64,000 bases of DNA from Solimonas thermocellulolyticum (GCF_040327995.1 NZ_JBEPIJ010000003.1:124001-188000), one strand, 5' to 3'. Shown: positions 43,226-52,626, counted from the first letter of the stretch. The notes: generated by a model not told the origin, from the letters alone. Numbers and translations: made by a program.

Positions 43226-43870
43226 CTACGACGCCTTTGCGCCGACGATGCGCCAGGCGAACTCGACATAGGCCTCGGCGACGGTGTCGACGCTCATGCC
43301 CGACTCGGGCGTGTACCAGTGGGCCACGCGCAGACCCATCGCACCGATCGCGGCCACCGCGAGCCACGGCTGCGCAACCGAGAACTCGCCCATACGCAAG
43401 CCGCGCTCGACGATCTCCAGCATCAGTTGCTCGCTCTGCCGGCGCAGCTGCAGCGCCGGGGCGGCGAGATCGGCCGGCAGCGCGTGTAACTCGGCGTTGG
43501 CGACGACCGCGAGCATCGGGTAGTCGGCGTGCATCGACACATGCGCGCGCACCATCGCCGCGAGCTGCAGCCGTGGCGAGGGCTGCACTTCGAGCAGCGC
43601 CTCGCGCATGCGCTGGTGATGCGCCTCGTGGCCGATGCGCACCAGCTCCGCGAGCACGTGCGCCTTCGACGGGAAATGCGCATACAGCGTCGCCGGCTGC
43701 ACGTCGGCGGCCGTGGCGATGTCGCGCACCGAGGTGCCGCCGTAGCCGCGTTCGGCGAACAGTCGGAGCGCGGCGTCGAGCACGACGCGATAGGCGCCGC
43801 GGCGTGCCGGGGCATCGGGCAGGCGCGCCTTTTCGACGGCGACGCGGCGGTGCTGAGCAGGCTCGGGCAT
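43226..43870 (-). CDS. TetR-family transcriptional regulator
   Basis: This 214-residue repressor has the TetR helix-turn-helix RLFAERGYGGTSVRDIATAA with ATLYAHFPSKAHV following. The C-terminal ligand domain is not recognisable. It is the first gene of the minus-strand cluster with the TonB receptor 63 bp downstream. Two copies of AACGAACGATCGT, one overlapping the region just before its start, are likely its operators. It probably represses its own cluster until an acyl-type ligand binds. Confidence 0.88.
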   Translation of the reverse strand: MPEPAQHRRVAVEKARLPDAPARRGAYRVVLDAALRLFAERGYGGTSVRDIATAADVQPATLYAHFPSKAHVLAELVRIGHEAHHQRMREALLEVQPSPRLQLAAMVRAHVSMHADYPMLAVVANAELHALPADLAAPALQLRRQSEQLMLEIVERGLRMGEFSVAQPWLAVAAIGAMGLRVAHWYTPESGMSVDTVAEAYVEFAWRIVGAKAS

Positions 43871-43874
43871 AGGA

Positions 43875-43942
43875 AACGAACGATCGTTTCAAGTACTGAG
43901 AAGAATAAAGTGAAAAACTAGTAAATGTCAACGAACGATCGT
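43875..43942. promoter_or_regulatory. Pair of TetR-type operator sites
   Basis: AACGAACGATCGT occurs at 43875-43887 and again at 43930-43942, 55 bp apart. The first extends into the palindrome AACGATCGTT (43879-43888). The interval between is AT-rich and should hold the tetR promoter. The right copy is also close upstream of the arsC-like gene. Confidence 0.7.
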
Positions 43943-44021
43943 GCTAAGTTGCCGACCAAGCCGCTGCCGCCAAGCGGCACTTTCCTATACTCGCGGCCCA
44001 TTCCTCGACGAGGCCGACCCG

Positions 44022-44372
44022 ATGCGCGACTGCATCCTTCACAACCCGCGCTGCTCGAAGAGCCGCGAAACCGTCAAGCTGCTGCAGGAACGCGGCATCG
44101 AGCTGCCGGTGATCGAATACCTGCAGACGCCGCCGACCAAGGCCGAGCTGGCCGAGATCTGCAAGCTGCTGGACGTGAAGCCCCTGCAGCTCGTACGCAC
44201 CAAGGAGGCGCTGTTCGCGGAGTTGGGCCTGAGCAAGGACAACGGCTTCAGCGATGCGCAATGGCTCGCGGTGCTCGCCGAGCACCCGAAGCTGCTGGAG
44301 CGGCCGATCGTGATCTACAAGGGGCGGGCGGCGCTCGGGCGGCCGCCGGAGAAAGTCCTCGATCTACTGTGA
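44022..44372 (+). CDS. ArsC-family reductase (glutaredoxin-dependent arsenate reductase type)
   Basis: This 116-residue thioredoxin-fold protein has the active-site block HNPRCSKSRETVKLL (Cys11) and ends RPIVIYKGRAALGRPPEKVL, the family C-terminus. It matches the arsenate reductase (ArsC) and YfgD-like branch; housekeeping members exist outside ars operons and no other ars gene is nearby, so arsenate may not be the physiological substrate. TATACT at 43986-43991 is a possible -10. Its end overlaps the convergent DUF2062 gene by 9 bp. Confidence 0.85.
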   Translation: MRDCILHNPRCSKSRETVKLLQERGIELPVIEYLQTPPTKAELAEICKLLDVKPLQLVRTKEALFAELGLSKDNGFSDAQWLAVLAEHPKLLERPIVIYKGRAALGRPPEKVLDLL

Positions 44373-44858
44373 TCGCCGCGCCAGCGCGCGCAGCAGCGGC
44401 CGGGTGCCGTAGTACAGGGCCGCGATCAGCGGCGGTGCGACCAGCGCCCAGACGACGATGCCGTAGACGCCGACCATGCCGTAATCGACCATGAACTGCA
44501 TCGGCGAGGCCTGGAAGCGCTGCGTCAGCTGATTGACCGAGAAGATCGGCACGTGTGGCTGGCCGAACAGACTTTCGCCGGCGCGGTAGAACGGCAGCAG
44601 CAGCGCGATCTGCAGCGGGTACATGAAGTAATTGACGAGCTGGATCACCGGCTGGTTGAGCTTGAGCCAGATGCCGACCAAAGCACACAGGATCGTCGTC
44701 GAACCCAGGATCGGGAAGATGCCGAGCACGGCGCCGAGCGCGAGCGTCAGCGCGATCTTCTCGGGGGTGATGCCCTGCTTGAGCTGGCCAACGATCGGTG
44801 CGACGACGCGGCGTTGCCAGAAGCCGCCGAACTGCGCCTGCTCCGCTGTGCTGCTCAC
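44364..44858 (-). CDS. DUF2062-like membrane protein
   Basis: This 164-residue membrane protein has three or so helices and the block LALGAVLGIFPILGSTTILC, as in DUF2062 proteins. GTG 44858 (MSSTAEQAQFGGFWQRR) is chosen; no ATG fits. It follows the small DUF1475-like gene by 8 bp and belongs to the lipid-modification cluster. Function is unknown; a role in membrane lipid or polyprenyl handling is only suggested by context. Confidence 0.65.
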   Translation of the reverse strand: MSSTAEQAQFGGFWQRRVVAPIVGQLKQGITPEKIALTLALGAVLGIFPILGSTTILCALVGIWLKLNQPVIQLVNYFMYPLQIALLLPFYRAGESLFGQPHVPIFSVNQLTQRFQASPMQFMVDYGMVGVYGIVVWALVAPPLIAALYYGTRPLLRALARRSQ

Positions 44859-44866
44859 GCGAGTCT

Positions 44867-45217
44867 TCAGCTTCGACGCAGCAGCAGATCCTCGATGCTC
44901 GCGTTCTTCGGCAGCTTCGCGATGTTGATCAGCATGTACGCGCCCATCGCGATGTTGCCGAGCCCCAGCACGAGCACCAGCCAGACCAGGCGCATCGCCC
45001 AGGTCTTTTCCTTGTACGCGATCCACAGCCAGAACCAGAGGAAGCCGAAGTAGGCGTCGAACAGCGTCGCGACCAGCCACGGCGTATAGCCGGCGGACGG
45101 GTTGGCGATCAGGTCCTGGATCGCCGGGACGATGCTGACGTGGCTGGTGGCCCAAGTCGAAACCCCGACCAGGCCGAGGATGGCGATGACGGCGAAAACA
45201 CCCGCGACACGGATCAT
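44867..45217 (-). CDS. Small four-helix membrane protein (DUF1475-like)
   Basis: This 116-residue protein has an N-terminal helix (AGVFAVIAILGLVG), a conserved middle DAYFGFLWFWLWIAYKEKTW and a final helix (LVLGLGNIAMGAYMLI). The pattern resembles DUF1475 proteins, which have no known function. Its ATG overlaps the cfa stop as ATGA, so it is coupled to the methyltransferase and may be its membrane partner. Confidence 0.65.
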   Translation of the reverse strand: MIRVAGVFAVIAILGLVGVSTWATSHVSIVPAIQDLIANPSAGYTPWLVATLFDAYFGFLWFWLWIAYKEKTWAMRLVWLVLVLGLGNIAMGAYMLINIAKLPKNASIEDLLLRRS

Positions 45218-46491
45218 GCCGGCTTTCTCAAGGTGATCTGCATCAGGTCGATACTGCCGGTGCGAAAACCGCATTCGCAATAGCTGAGGTAGTAGCGCCA
45301 CATGCGCAGGAAGCGCATGCCGAACTGTTGCACGATCCGCTCGCGCGCGCCGAGCACGTTGCGATGCCAGTGTGCGAGCGTGTCGGCGTAGTCCTTCGCG
45401 TAGAACTTCGCGTCCTCGGGGATCAGGCCGGCCTTGAGCGCGAGATCCTGGAACAGTCCCGGCGGGCACAGCATGCCACCGGGGAAGATGTACTTCTGGA
45501 TGAAGTCGCGCTTGCGCCGGTACTCGTCGAAGATCCTCGGGTGGATGGTGATGCCCTGGATCGCGGCGCGACCGCCGGGCTTGAGCGCCTTTGCGATCGT
45601 CGCGAAATACGCCGGCCAGTAGGCCTCGCCGACCGCCTCGTACATCTCGATCGAGACCACGCGGTCGTAGGTCTCCGTGACATCGCGGTAGTCGCGCAGC
45701 TCGAAGCGCACGCGATCGGCGAGGTTCGCGGCCTCGGCGCGGCGCCGCGCCTCGGCGAGCTGCTCCTTCGACAGGGTGATGCTGGTGACGCGGCAACCGA
45801 AGTGTTTGGCCGCGTGGATCGCGAAGCCGCCCCAGCCGGAGCCGATCTCCAGCAGATGATGTTCGGGGCGCAGATCGAGGCGCTCGGCCATCAGCCGAAA
45901 CTTGTTGAGCTGCGCATCCATCAGCGTCTCGTTCGGCCGGATGAACATGCCGCTCGAGTACGCCATCGTGTCGTCGAGCCACATCTTGTAGAACTCGTTG
46001 CCGAGGTCGTAGTGGTACTCGATGTTCTCGCGCGCGCCGGCTTTGGTATTCGCGCGCAGTTTGTGGCGCAGCCAGCCATAGAAGCGGCCGAGCGGGTTCT
46101 TCTCGTAGGGGCCTTTGTAGTACGGCTCGTTGAGATACAGCACGGCGAGCAGTTGCGACAGGTCGGGCGAATCCCAGCAGCCGTCGAGATAGGCCTCGCC
46201 GAAGCCGACCTCGCCGCCGCGCAGCACGTGACCGACCAGCGCGCCGGAGTGGATTTGCAGCACGCCGTGCGGTCCCGGCTCGCTGCCGCGAAAGCGGCGC
46301 AGCTCGCCGTTGGGCAGGCTCACGTCGAGCGTGCCGATGCGCAGGCCGCGCAGCATGTACAGCAACAGGCGTAGCGGCCAGGACAGGCGTCCGCCGGCGG
46401 GCTTGAGTGCCGCCGGCAGGTCCGGGGAGAAGCCGTCGCGCTGCAGGATGCGGTCCAGATCGGTACGGCTTCCGAGGTCGCGCTCGTTCAT
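45214..46491 (-). CDS. cfa: Cyclopropane-fatty-acyl-phospholipid synthase family methyltransferase
   Basis: This 425-residue AdoMet-dependent enzyme acts on unsaturated acyl chains of membrane phospholipids. Visible are the AdoMet motif LLEIGSGWGGFAIHAA (about residues 215-230) and the active-site region VVSIEMYEAVGEAYW. The N-terminal lipid-binding domain is complete. It may form cyclopropane, or a methylated product leading to furan fatty acids, since it sits with DUF1365 and an FAD oxidoreductase. It is 18 bp downstream of the DUF1365 gene. Confidence 0.88.
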   Translation of the reverse strand: MNERDLGSRTDLDRILQRDGFSPDLPAALKPAGGRLSWPLRLLLYMLRGLRIGTLDVSLPNGELRRFRGSEPGPHGVLQIHSGALVGHVLRGGEVGFGEAYLDGCWDSPDLSQLLAVLYLNEPYYKGPYEKNPLGRFYGWLRHKLRANTKAGARENIEYHYDLGNEFYKMWLDDTMAYSSGMFIRPNETLMDAQLNKFRLMAERLDLRPEHHLLEIGSGWGGFAIHAAKHFGCRVTSITLSKEQLAEARRRAEAANLADRVRFELRDYRDVTETYDRVVSIEMYEAVGEAYWPAYFATIAKALKPGGRAAIQGITIHPRIFDEYRRKRDFIQKYIFPGGMLCPPGLFQDLALKAGLIPEDAKFYAKDYADTLAHWHRNVLGARERIVQQFGMRFLRMWRYYLSYCECGFRTGSIDLMQITLRKPA

Positions 46492-46509
46492 GTCTTTGCC
46501 TTCCAGTGA

Positions 46510-47274
46510 TCAGCTCACGTTCGGGCGCAGCGGGTCGGGTTTGCGGAAGAACCGCGCACCGCGCAGCCACAGCTTGAGCGCCTCCCAGTGAATGCCGGCG
46601 ACGACCTTGATCGTCATCCACGGCATGCGCAGCACCTGCGACAGAATCGCCGTGTCGCTCACCGCGAGCCGCTCGCCCGCCAGCGTCGCGTCGAGAATCG
46701 CCTCGCCCCCTTGCGTTTCGCGGATCGCCACGCGGATGCGCGCACCTGGCGCGCCCAGCGTGAAGCGATACTGCCCGACGCGGTCGAGGAAGGGCGAGAC
46801 ATGGAACACCTTTTCCTTCTCGATCGGCACCTCATACGGCAGCGGGGCGCCGCCGGATGCGAGCACATAGCTGTGCTTCTCGCCGAAGGTGTTGTTGACC
46901 TCGGCGATGACCGCGCGCAACGTGCCGTCGCGGTGCTCGCAGTACCACAGGCTGATCGGGTTGAAGGCGAAGCCGAGCACGCGCGGGAATGTGAGCAGAC
47001 GGATGCGGCCGCCGTCGAGCTCGACGCCGCGCTCGCGAAGTACTCCCTCGGCCCATGCGCGCAGGCCGCGGCCGTCGCCGTAGTCGCGCGTGCGCAGCGA
47101 CAGCAGGTTGAAGCGATCCAGCGAGAACAGGCGCAGTCGCGCGGACAGTGCATCGAGCCGGTCGATGTCGACGAACAGATAGAACACGCGGTAGACGAAG
47201 CGGTAGAACGGCGGCACAAGGCGCCGGTGCATCACCCGCGTCGCGTAGAGGCAATCGTCCTCGTTCCGGATCAT
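46510..47274 (-). CDS. DUF1365 family protein
   Basis: This 254-residue protein begins CLYATRVMHRRLVPPFYRFV and contains RVLGFAFNPISLWYCEHRDG, the DUF1365 signature. The family has no proven chemistry but is repeatedly found with Cfa-like methyltransferases and FAD oxidoreductases. Its start overlaps the upstream FAD gene's neighbourhood closely (16 bp gap). A function in modifying unsaturated acyl chains is inferred from context. Confidence 0.85.
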   Translation of the reverse strand: MIRNEDDCLYATRVMHRRLVPPFYRFVYRVFYLFVDIDRLDALSARLRLFSLDRFNLLSLRTRDYGDGRGLRAWAEGVLRERGVELDGGRIRLLTFPRVLGFAFNPISLWYCEHRDGTLRAVIAEVNNTFGEKHSYVLASGGAPLPYEVPIEKEKVFHVSPFLDRVGQYRFTLGAPGARIRVAIRETQGGEAILDATLAGERLAVSDTAILSQVLRMPWMTIKVVAGIHWEALKLWLRGARFFRKPDPLRPNVS

Positions 47275-47290
47275 CGCCCTGCGGTCCCCG

Positions 47291-48616
47291 TCACACGCCG
47301 CTCGCCCAGGCCGGCAGGCAGTCGCGGTCGATGCCGGCGACGCAGCGCAGACCCGAGACCAGGCCGTCCTCGTGAAAACCGTACCCGGTCCAGGCTCCGG
47401 CCCACCACAGGCCGCCCTTGCCCTGGATGCCGGCGAGCTGGCGGTGCGTGCGCACGCTGTCGGGGCCGTAATGCGGGTGGTGATAGACGGTGTCGTAGAC
47501 GATCCGCTCGGGCGCGATCTCGCGCGTCGGGTTGAGCGTGACGACGTAGTTCACCGGACCGGCGATGCCTTGCAGCAGATTCATCCAGTAGCTGCCGGAA
47601 ATCGGGCGGTCGTGGACCTCGCGGTCGAAGTCGACATCGGTGTAGCGCTGCACGCCCTCGCCGAAGGCCGCATCGTTGATGTAGTTCCACGAGGCCCAGG
47701 CGCGGCGTCGGCGCGGCAGGTAGCTGTCGTCAGTATGCAACACCACGCGACTCGCGTTGTAGGGAATGCCAGCGAGCACCTCGCGCTCGTCGTTGCCGGC
47801 GCCGTCGCCGATCAGGCGCAGCGCCTGGTCGCTGTGGACCGCGCAGACCGCACGATCGAAGCGCTCGCTGCCGGACGTTGTTGATATCTCCACGCCACCG
47901 ACGACGCGCCGCAGACCGGTCACCGCGGCGTTCAGGCGCAGCTCGCCGGTATAACGTTCGAGCAGCGCCTTCACATACGTGTGACTGCCGCCGATCAGCG
48001 TCTGCCAGGTCGGCTGCTGGGTCGCGGTGAACAGCGAGTGCGCGTCGAAGAAGCGCATGAAGTCCGCGGCCGGATACGCCATCGCCTTACGCGGCGAGCA
48101 GCTCCAGATCAGCCCGGCCATCGGCAGCAGATAGCGCGCCTGCAGCTCGGCCGAGAAGCCGGCGTCGCGCAGAAAGTCGCCGAGCGAGCCGCCGGGCAGC
48201 GCATCGGCCCTGAGCAGACGGTTGCAGACGCGGTTGAGGCGAAGGATCTCGGTCAACAGGCGTAGATGGCCGAGGCGCAGCAGGTTGGCCGGCTGCGCGA
48301 ACACGGTCAGCAGATTATCGCTGCCCTTCCATTCATACGCACCGCGGTTGAGCGAGACGCCAAAGGACATGCTCGTCGGCCGCGTGCGCACGCCCAGCTC
48401 GCCGAACAGCGCGGTGAGGTTCGGATAGTTGACGCCGTTGTAGACGATCCAGCCGGTGTCCACCGGCTGCACCCCGTCCGCCGTCGGCACCTCGATGGTG
48501 TGCGTATGCCCGCCGACGCGGCCGTCCTGCTCGAACAGCACGACCTCGTGGCGGCGCGCGAGAAAGAAAGCGGCGGACAGGCCGGCGATGCCGGAACCGA
48601 TGACGGCGATCTTCAT
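47291..48616 (-). CDS. FAD-dependent amine-oxidase-like oxidoreductase
   Basis: This 441-residue flavoprotein has the N-terminal dinucleotide motif MKIAVIGSGIAGLSAAFFL, GRVGGHTHTIEV as the second FAD motif and a C-terminal AGAWTGYGFHEDGL that closes the FAD site. It resembles phytoene-desaturase/amine-oxidase-fold enzymes that accompany DUF1365 and Cfa-like proteins. It leads a likely operon running to the DUF2062 gene. A desaturase or oxidase role on lipid acyl chains is plausible. Confidence 0.85.
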   Translation of the reverse strand: MKIAVIGSGIAGLSAAFFLARRHEVVLFEQDGRVGGHTHTIEVPTADGVQPVDTGWIVYNGVNYPNLTALFGELGVRTRPTSMSFGVSLNRGAYEWKGSDNLLTVFAQPANLLRLGHLRLLTEILRLNRVCNRLLRADALPGGSLGDFLRDAGFSAELQARYLLPMAGLIWSCSPRKAMAYPAADFMRFFDAHSLFTATQQPTWQTLIGGSHTYVKALLERYTGELRLNAAVTGLRRVVGGVEISTTSGSERFDRAVCAVHSDQALRLIGDGAGNDEREVLAGIPYNASRVVLHTDDSYLPRRRRAWASWNYINDAAFGEGVQRYTDVDFDREVHDRPISGSYWMNLLQGIAGPVNYVVTLNPTREIAPERIVYDTVYHHPHYGPDSVRTHRQLAGIQGKGGLWWAGAWTGYGFHEDGLVSGLRCVAGIDRDCLPAWASGV

Positions 48617-48718
48617 GGAGGTGGAGTGAGCAAAGGGCGCAAAACGCGCCGCTTTTATACGCGAAACCGGTGCGACAGGATGCGCCGCGGCGTCACGACA
48701 CTGCGGCTGGTGGCGCAC

Positions 48719-49366
48719 TCAGGGCGCAGGCAATGCGGCTTCGATGGTCGGCCACGCCGCATCCAGCATCCGCGGCTGGGCGTCGGCACTGGGATGGATG
48801 CCGTCGTCGAGAAAGGCATCGGGGTCGAGTGCGATGTCGGCGAGAAAGAACGGCACCAGCGGCACATCCAGCGCCCGAGCCACCTTGGTGAAGGCGGCCT
48901 GGAAACCCTGGGTGTAGGTCGGGCCGTAATTGCTCGGGATGCGCATCTCGAACAGCACCGGCGTCGCGCCGGCGTCGCGGCACAGCACGGCTGCGCGGCG
49001 GAGATTGTCTTCGAGCTCGGTCAACGGCAGGCCGCGCAAACCGTCGTTGCCGCCGAGTTCGATCAGAACCATCTGCGGCCGATGGCGGTCCAGTAACGCG
49101 GGCAGTCGCGCCAGCCCGCCGGCGGTGGTCTCGCCGCTGACGCTGGCGTTGACGACGCCGTGCGGATAGCCTCGCTGCCGCAGCCGTTCCTGCAGCAGCG
49201 CGACCCAGCCGCGCTCGGCCGGAATGCCGTAGGCGGCGCTGAGGCTGTCCCCGAGCACCAGTATCGTCGGCGAGCGGCCGGCAACATGCTCACCGGCCGC
49301 AGCCTCGGCGCGCGCGCAACACGCGGCGAAAGCCAGTGCGGCGGTAACAACGAGACGGAGCAACAT
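48719..49366 (-). CDS. tesA: GDSL-type lysophospholipase/thioesterase/arylesterase (TesA)
   Basis: This 215-residue periplasmic esterase has a signal peptide (RLVVTAALAFAACCARAEA), block I VLGDSLSAAYGIP with the catalytic Ser, block III IELGGNDGLRG and the Asp-His pair DDGIHPSA. It matches E. coli TesA in fold and in being head-to-head with ybbA. The start codons of the two genes are separated by a single base. ATG 49366 is the start; longer frames run through ybbA. Confidence 0.92.
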   Translation of the reverse strand: MLLRLVVTAALAFAACCARAEAAAGEHVAGRSPTILVLGDSLSAAYGIPAERGWVALLQERLRQRGYPHGVVNASVSGETTAGGLARLPALLDRHRPQMVLIELGGNDGLRGLPLTELEDNLRRAAVLCRDAGATPVLFEMRIPSNYGPTYTQGFQAAFTKVARALDVPLVPFFLADIALDPDAFLDDGIHPSADAQPRMLDAAWPTIEAALPAP

Positions 49367-49367
49367 C

Positions 49368-50039
49368 GTGGCAAGAACCGTGGTCGCCGCGCGCGGCGTG
49401 GGCAAAGAGGTTAGCAGCGGCGGCGCGCCGCTGACGATTCTGAGCGACGTGTCGATGAGCGTCGCCGCCGGCGAGTCGCTGGCGATCGTCGGCCGTTCCG
49501 GCTCCGGCAAGACCACGCTGCTGTCGCTGCTCGCGGGTCTCGACCTACCCAGCGCCGGCGAGATCGAGCTCGACGGCACGCGCATCGACGGCCTCGACGA
49601 GGACGCGCGTGCCGGCCTGCGCGCCGGCCGCGTCGGCTTCGTGTTCCAGTCGTTCCAGTTGCTCGCCGGCTTCACCGCGCTGGAGAACGTGATGCTGCCG
49701 GCGGAGCTCGCCGGGCTTGCCGATGCGCAGGATCGCGCGCGCGCGGCGCTGGAGCGGGTGGGCCTGGGCAAGCGCCTGGATCACTATCCCCACCAGCTCT
49801 CCGGCGGCGAGCAGCAGCGCGTCGCGCTGGCGCGCGCATTCTCGGGCGAGCCGGCGATCCTGTTCGCCGACGAGCCGACCGGCAATCTCGACACCACCAC
49901 CGGCGCCGAGATCATCGACCTGCTGTTCGAGATGAACGCGGCGCGCGGCACGACGCTGATTCTGGTCACGCACGATACCCAGCTCGCCGCGCGCTGCGGC
50001 CGCCGAATCACGCTGCGCGAAGGGCGGCTCGATGGCTAG
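49368..50039 (+). CDS. ybbA: ABC transporter ATPase (YbbA/LolD-like)
   Basis: This 223-residue ATPase has Walker A GRSGSGKT, the signature LSGGEQQRV and Walker B ILFADEPTGN. It is the MacB/LolD-type subclass that powers FtsX-like permeases. It starts with GTG 49368 and its stop overlaps ybbP by 8 bp. The pair probably moves a periplasmic or outer-leaflet substrate mechanically; the substrate is not known. Confidence 0.92.
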   Translation: MARTVVAARGVGKEVSSGGAPLTILSDVSMSVAAGESLAIVGRSGSGKTTLLSLLAGLDLPSAGEIELDGTRIDGLDEDARAGLRAGRVGFVFQSFQLLAGFTALENVMLPAELAGLADAQDRARAALERVGLGKRLDHYPHQLSGGEQQRVALARAFSGEPAILFADEPTGNLDTTTGAEIIDLLFEMNAARGTTLILVTHDTQLAARCGRRITLREGRLDG

Positions 50040-52509
50040 TGCGATGGCTTATGCGGCACGCCGCCTGCGCCGCGGCTGGCGCTCGGGTGAGCTCGTGGTG
50101 CTCGTTCTGGCGCTCGCCGTCGCGGTATCGGCGGTGTCGGCGGTGAATCTGTTCACCGAGCGCGTGCGCGCCGCGCTCGAAGCGCAGACCGGCGAGGCGC
50201 TCGGCGGCGATCTGCTGTTCCGCTCGCGCAAACCCTTGCCGGACACGATCCGCGCGCCCAGTGCGCAGGTGCGCAGCGTCGATACGACCTCGTTCGCGAC
50301 GGTGGTGTTCGCCGGCGAGGCCTCGGTGCTGGCGTCGATCAAGGCGGTGGGCGAGGGCTATCCGCTGCGCGGTGCGCTGCGCGTCGCCGACGAGCCGTTT
50401 GGCCCCGCGCGTGCCGCCGACGGCATTCCGCCGCCGGGCGAGGCCTGGGCCGATGCGCGCCTGTGGCAGGAGCTGCGGCTGCAGCCGGGCACGCCGGTGC
50501 AGACCGGCGCGATCGCGCTGCGCGTCACCCGCGTGCTCGAAAACGAGCCGGATCGCGGCAATGGCTTCGCCGATCTGGCGCCGCGGTTGATGATCAACGC
50601 TGCCGATCTTGCCGCGACCCAGCTCGTCGGCCCCGGTTCGCGGGTCGATTACGTGCGCCTATTCGCCGGCCCGCCGCAGGCGCTGGCGCCGCTGCTGGAC
50701 GCCGAGCCGCCGCCCAATGTGCGCCGCGTGCGCCCGCAGCAGGCGCGGCGCGAGATCGGCAACGCGCTCGACCGCGCCGGCCAGTTCCTCGATGTCGCGA
50801 TTCTTGCGGCGACCCTGCTCGCCTGCGCCGCGGTCGCGCTGTCGGCGCGCCAGTACGGCGAGAAGCTGCGCGACGAAATCGCGCTGCTCAAGACCCTGGG
50901 TGCGCGTCAGGCGTTTCTCGGCCGTGCGCTCGTGGCGCAGTTGCTGCTGCTCGGCGCGATCGGCGCGCTGCTCGGCGCCGGCATCGGCTACGGCGTGCAA
51001 GCCGTCATCGCCGCGCTGCTGTCCGATCTGCTGCAGCTCAGCCTGCCGCCGGCGCCGCTGTGGCCGCTGCTCGCCGCCGCCGCGCTCGGCCTGCTGATGC
51101 TGCTCGGCTTTGCCGCACCACCCTTGCTCGCGGCGCGGCGCACGCCGCCTGTGCGCGTGTTCCAGCGCGCGGAAACTGGCTCGACCGGCGCGCGTGCGAC
51201 CTGGCTCGCCGCACTGGCGACCGCCGCGGCGCTGCTCTGGCTCGCCACCGGCGAGCCGAAGATGGCGCTGGCCGTGCTCGGCGGTTCGGCGGCGGCGTTG
51301 CTCGCGCTCGCCGGGCTGGCCTGGCTCTTGGTGCTGGCGCTGTCACCGCTCAAGCGTGCGGTCGGCATGTCGTGGCGCTTCGGTCTCGGCAATGTCGCGC
51401 GCCGGCGCCGTGCGACCATCGCCCAGGTTGCGGCGCTGGGCCTTGCGCTGATGGCGCTGCTGCTGGTCTCGGTGGTGCGCGAGGACTTGCTCGTGAGCTG
51501 GCAATCCAGACTGCCCGAGGACACGCCCAACCAGTTCCTGATCAACATCCAGACCGAGCAGGTCGAGCCGCTGCGGCAGTTCTTCGCCGAGCGTGGACGC
51601 GGCGAGCTCGAGCTGTGGCCGATGGCGCGCGGGCGTCTCGTCGCGCTCAACGGCGAGCCGGTCACCGCCGATTCGTTCGACGATCCGGAAACCCAGCGCT
51701 GGATCAACCGCGACTTCAACCTGTCCTGGGGCACGACGCTCAACGAGGACAACCGCGTGATCGAGGGCGAGTGGTGGGGCGAATCCGGCGCCGGCCAGCC
51801 GTGGCTGTCGGCCGAGGACTATGCGATCGAGCGATTGGGCCTGAAGCTCGGCGATACGATGACGCTGGACTTCGCCGGCGAGCAGGTGACGCTCACGGTC
51901 ACCAACTTCCGCACCGTCGGCTGGGACAGCTTCAAGCCGAACTTCTTCCTGCTGACGACCCCCGGCGCGTTGTCGGACGCGGTGCCCAAGCAGTGGTTGT
52001 CGAGCTTCCGGCTGGAGCGCTCGGAGCGCGCGCTGCTGCGCGAGCTGGTCGCGCAGTTTCCGAACATCACCGTGCTCGACATCGAGGCGATGCTGCAGCA
52101 GGTGCGCGGCATCGCCGAGCGAATCGCCACCGCGGTGGAGTTCATCTTCCTGTTCACGCTCGCGGCGGGTCTGTGCGTGCTGCTCGCGGCGATCGAGGGC
52201 ACGCGCGCCGAGCGCGTGCGCGAGACCGCGCTGCTGCGCGCACTCGGCGCGCGCTCCGGGCTGATCCTGCGCGGGCTGATCGCCGAATACGCGGTGCTCG
52301 GCGGGCTTGCCGGCCTGGTCGCGGCGATCGCCGCGCAAACCGTGGCCTGGGTGCTGGCCGAGCAGGTGTTCCGGATCCCCTACGGCCCGCGGCCGCTGCT
52401 GTGGCTGATCGGCGCGCTGGCCGGCGCCGTCGTCGTCGCCGTGCTTGGCTGGATCTCGCTGCGGCCGACGCTGAACACGCCGCCGAAAACCGTGCTGCAG
52501 CAGGTCTAA
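50032..52509 (+). CDS. ybbP: FtsX-like ABC permease (YbbP)
   Basis: This 825-residue permease has an N-terminal helix, two FtsX-type membrane blocks (around residues 255-380 and 700-815) separated by extra helices, and two large periplasmic parts. Length and layout match YbbP. It starts inside ybbA, giving strict coupling. It is likely partner of YbbA and, by position, functionally related to TesA lipid or ester hydrolysis. Confidence 0.92.
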   Translation: MASAMAYAARRLRRGWRSGELVVLVLALAVAVSAVSAVNLFTERVRAALEAQTGEALGGDLLFRSRKPLPDTIRAPSAQVRSVDTTSFATVVFAGEASVLASIKAVGEGYPLRGALRVADEPFGPARAADGIPPPGEAWADARLWQELRLQPGTPVQTGAIALRVTRVLENEPDRGNGFADLAPRLMINAADLAATQLVGPGSRVDYVRLFAGPPQALAPLLDAEPPPNVRRVRPQQARREIGNALDRAGQFLDVAILAATLLACAAVALSARQYGEKLRDEIALLKTLGARQAFLGRALVAQLLLLGAIGALLGAGIGYGVQAVIAALLSDLLQLSLPPAPLWPLLAAAALGLLMLLGFAAPPLLAARRTPPVRVFQRAETGSTGARATWLAALATAAALLWLATGEPKMALAVLGGSAAALLALAGLAWLLVLALSPLKRAVGMSWRFGLGNVARRRRATIAQVAALGLALMALLLVSVVREDLLVSWQSRLPEDTPNQFLINIQTEQVEPLRQFFAERGRGELELWPMARGRLVALNGEPVTADSFDDPETQRWINRDFNLSWGTTLNEDNRVIEGEWWGESGAGQPWLSAEDYAIERLGLKLGDTMTLDFAGEQVTLTVTNFRTVGWDSFKPNFFLLTTPGALSDAVPKQWLSSFRLERSERALLRELVAQFPNITVLDIEAMLQQVRGIAERIATAVEFIFLFTLAAGLCVLLAAIEGTRAERVRETALLRALGARSGLILRGLIAEYAVLGGLAGLVAAIAAQTVAWVLAEQVFRIPYGPRPLLWLIGALAGAVVVAVLGWISLRPTLNTPPKTVLQQV

Positions 52510-52626
52510 ACGACTTTGCATGTCCCGATCCCCGGGACGGCCGGGATGAGCGGAACGCCCATACCGCCGAGCCGAGCGGTGCAGGGTTCGCGTTTGCCCG
52601 ATCCGGGCATGGGCAAAAGTCCCGGC

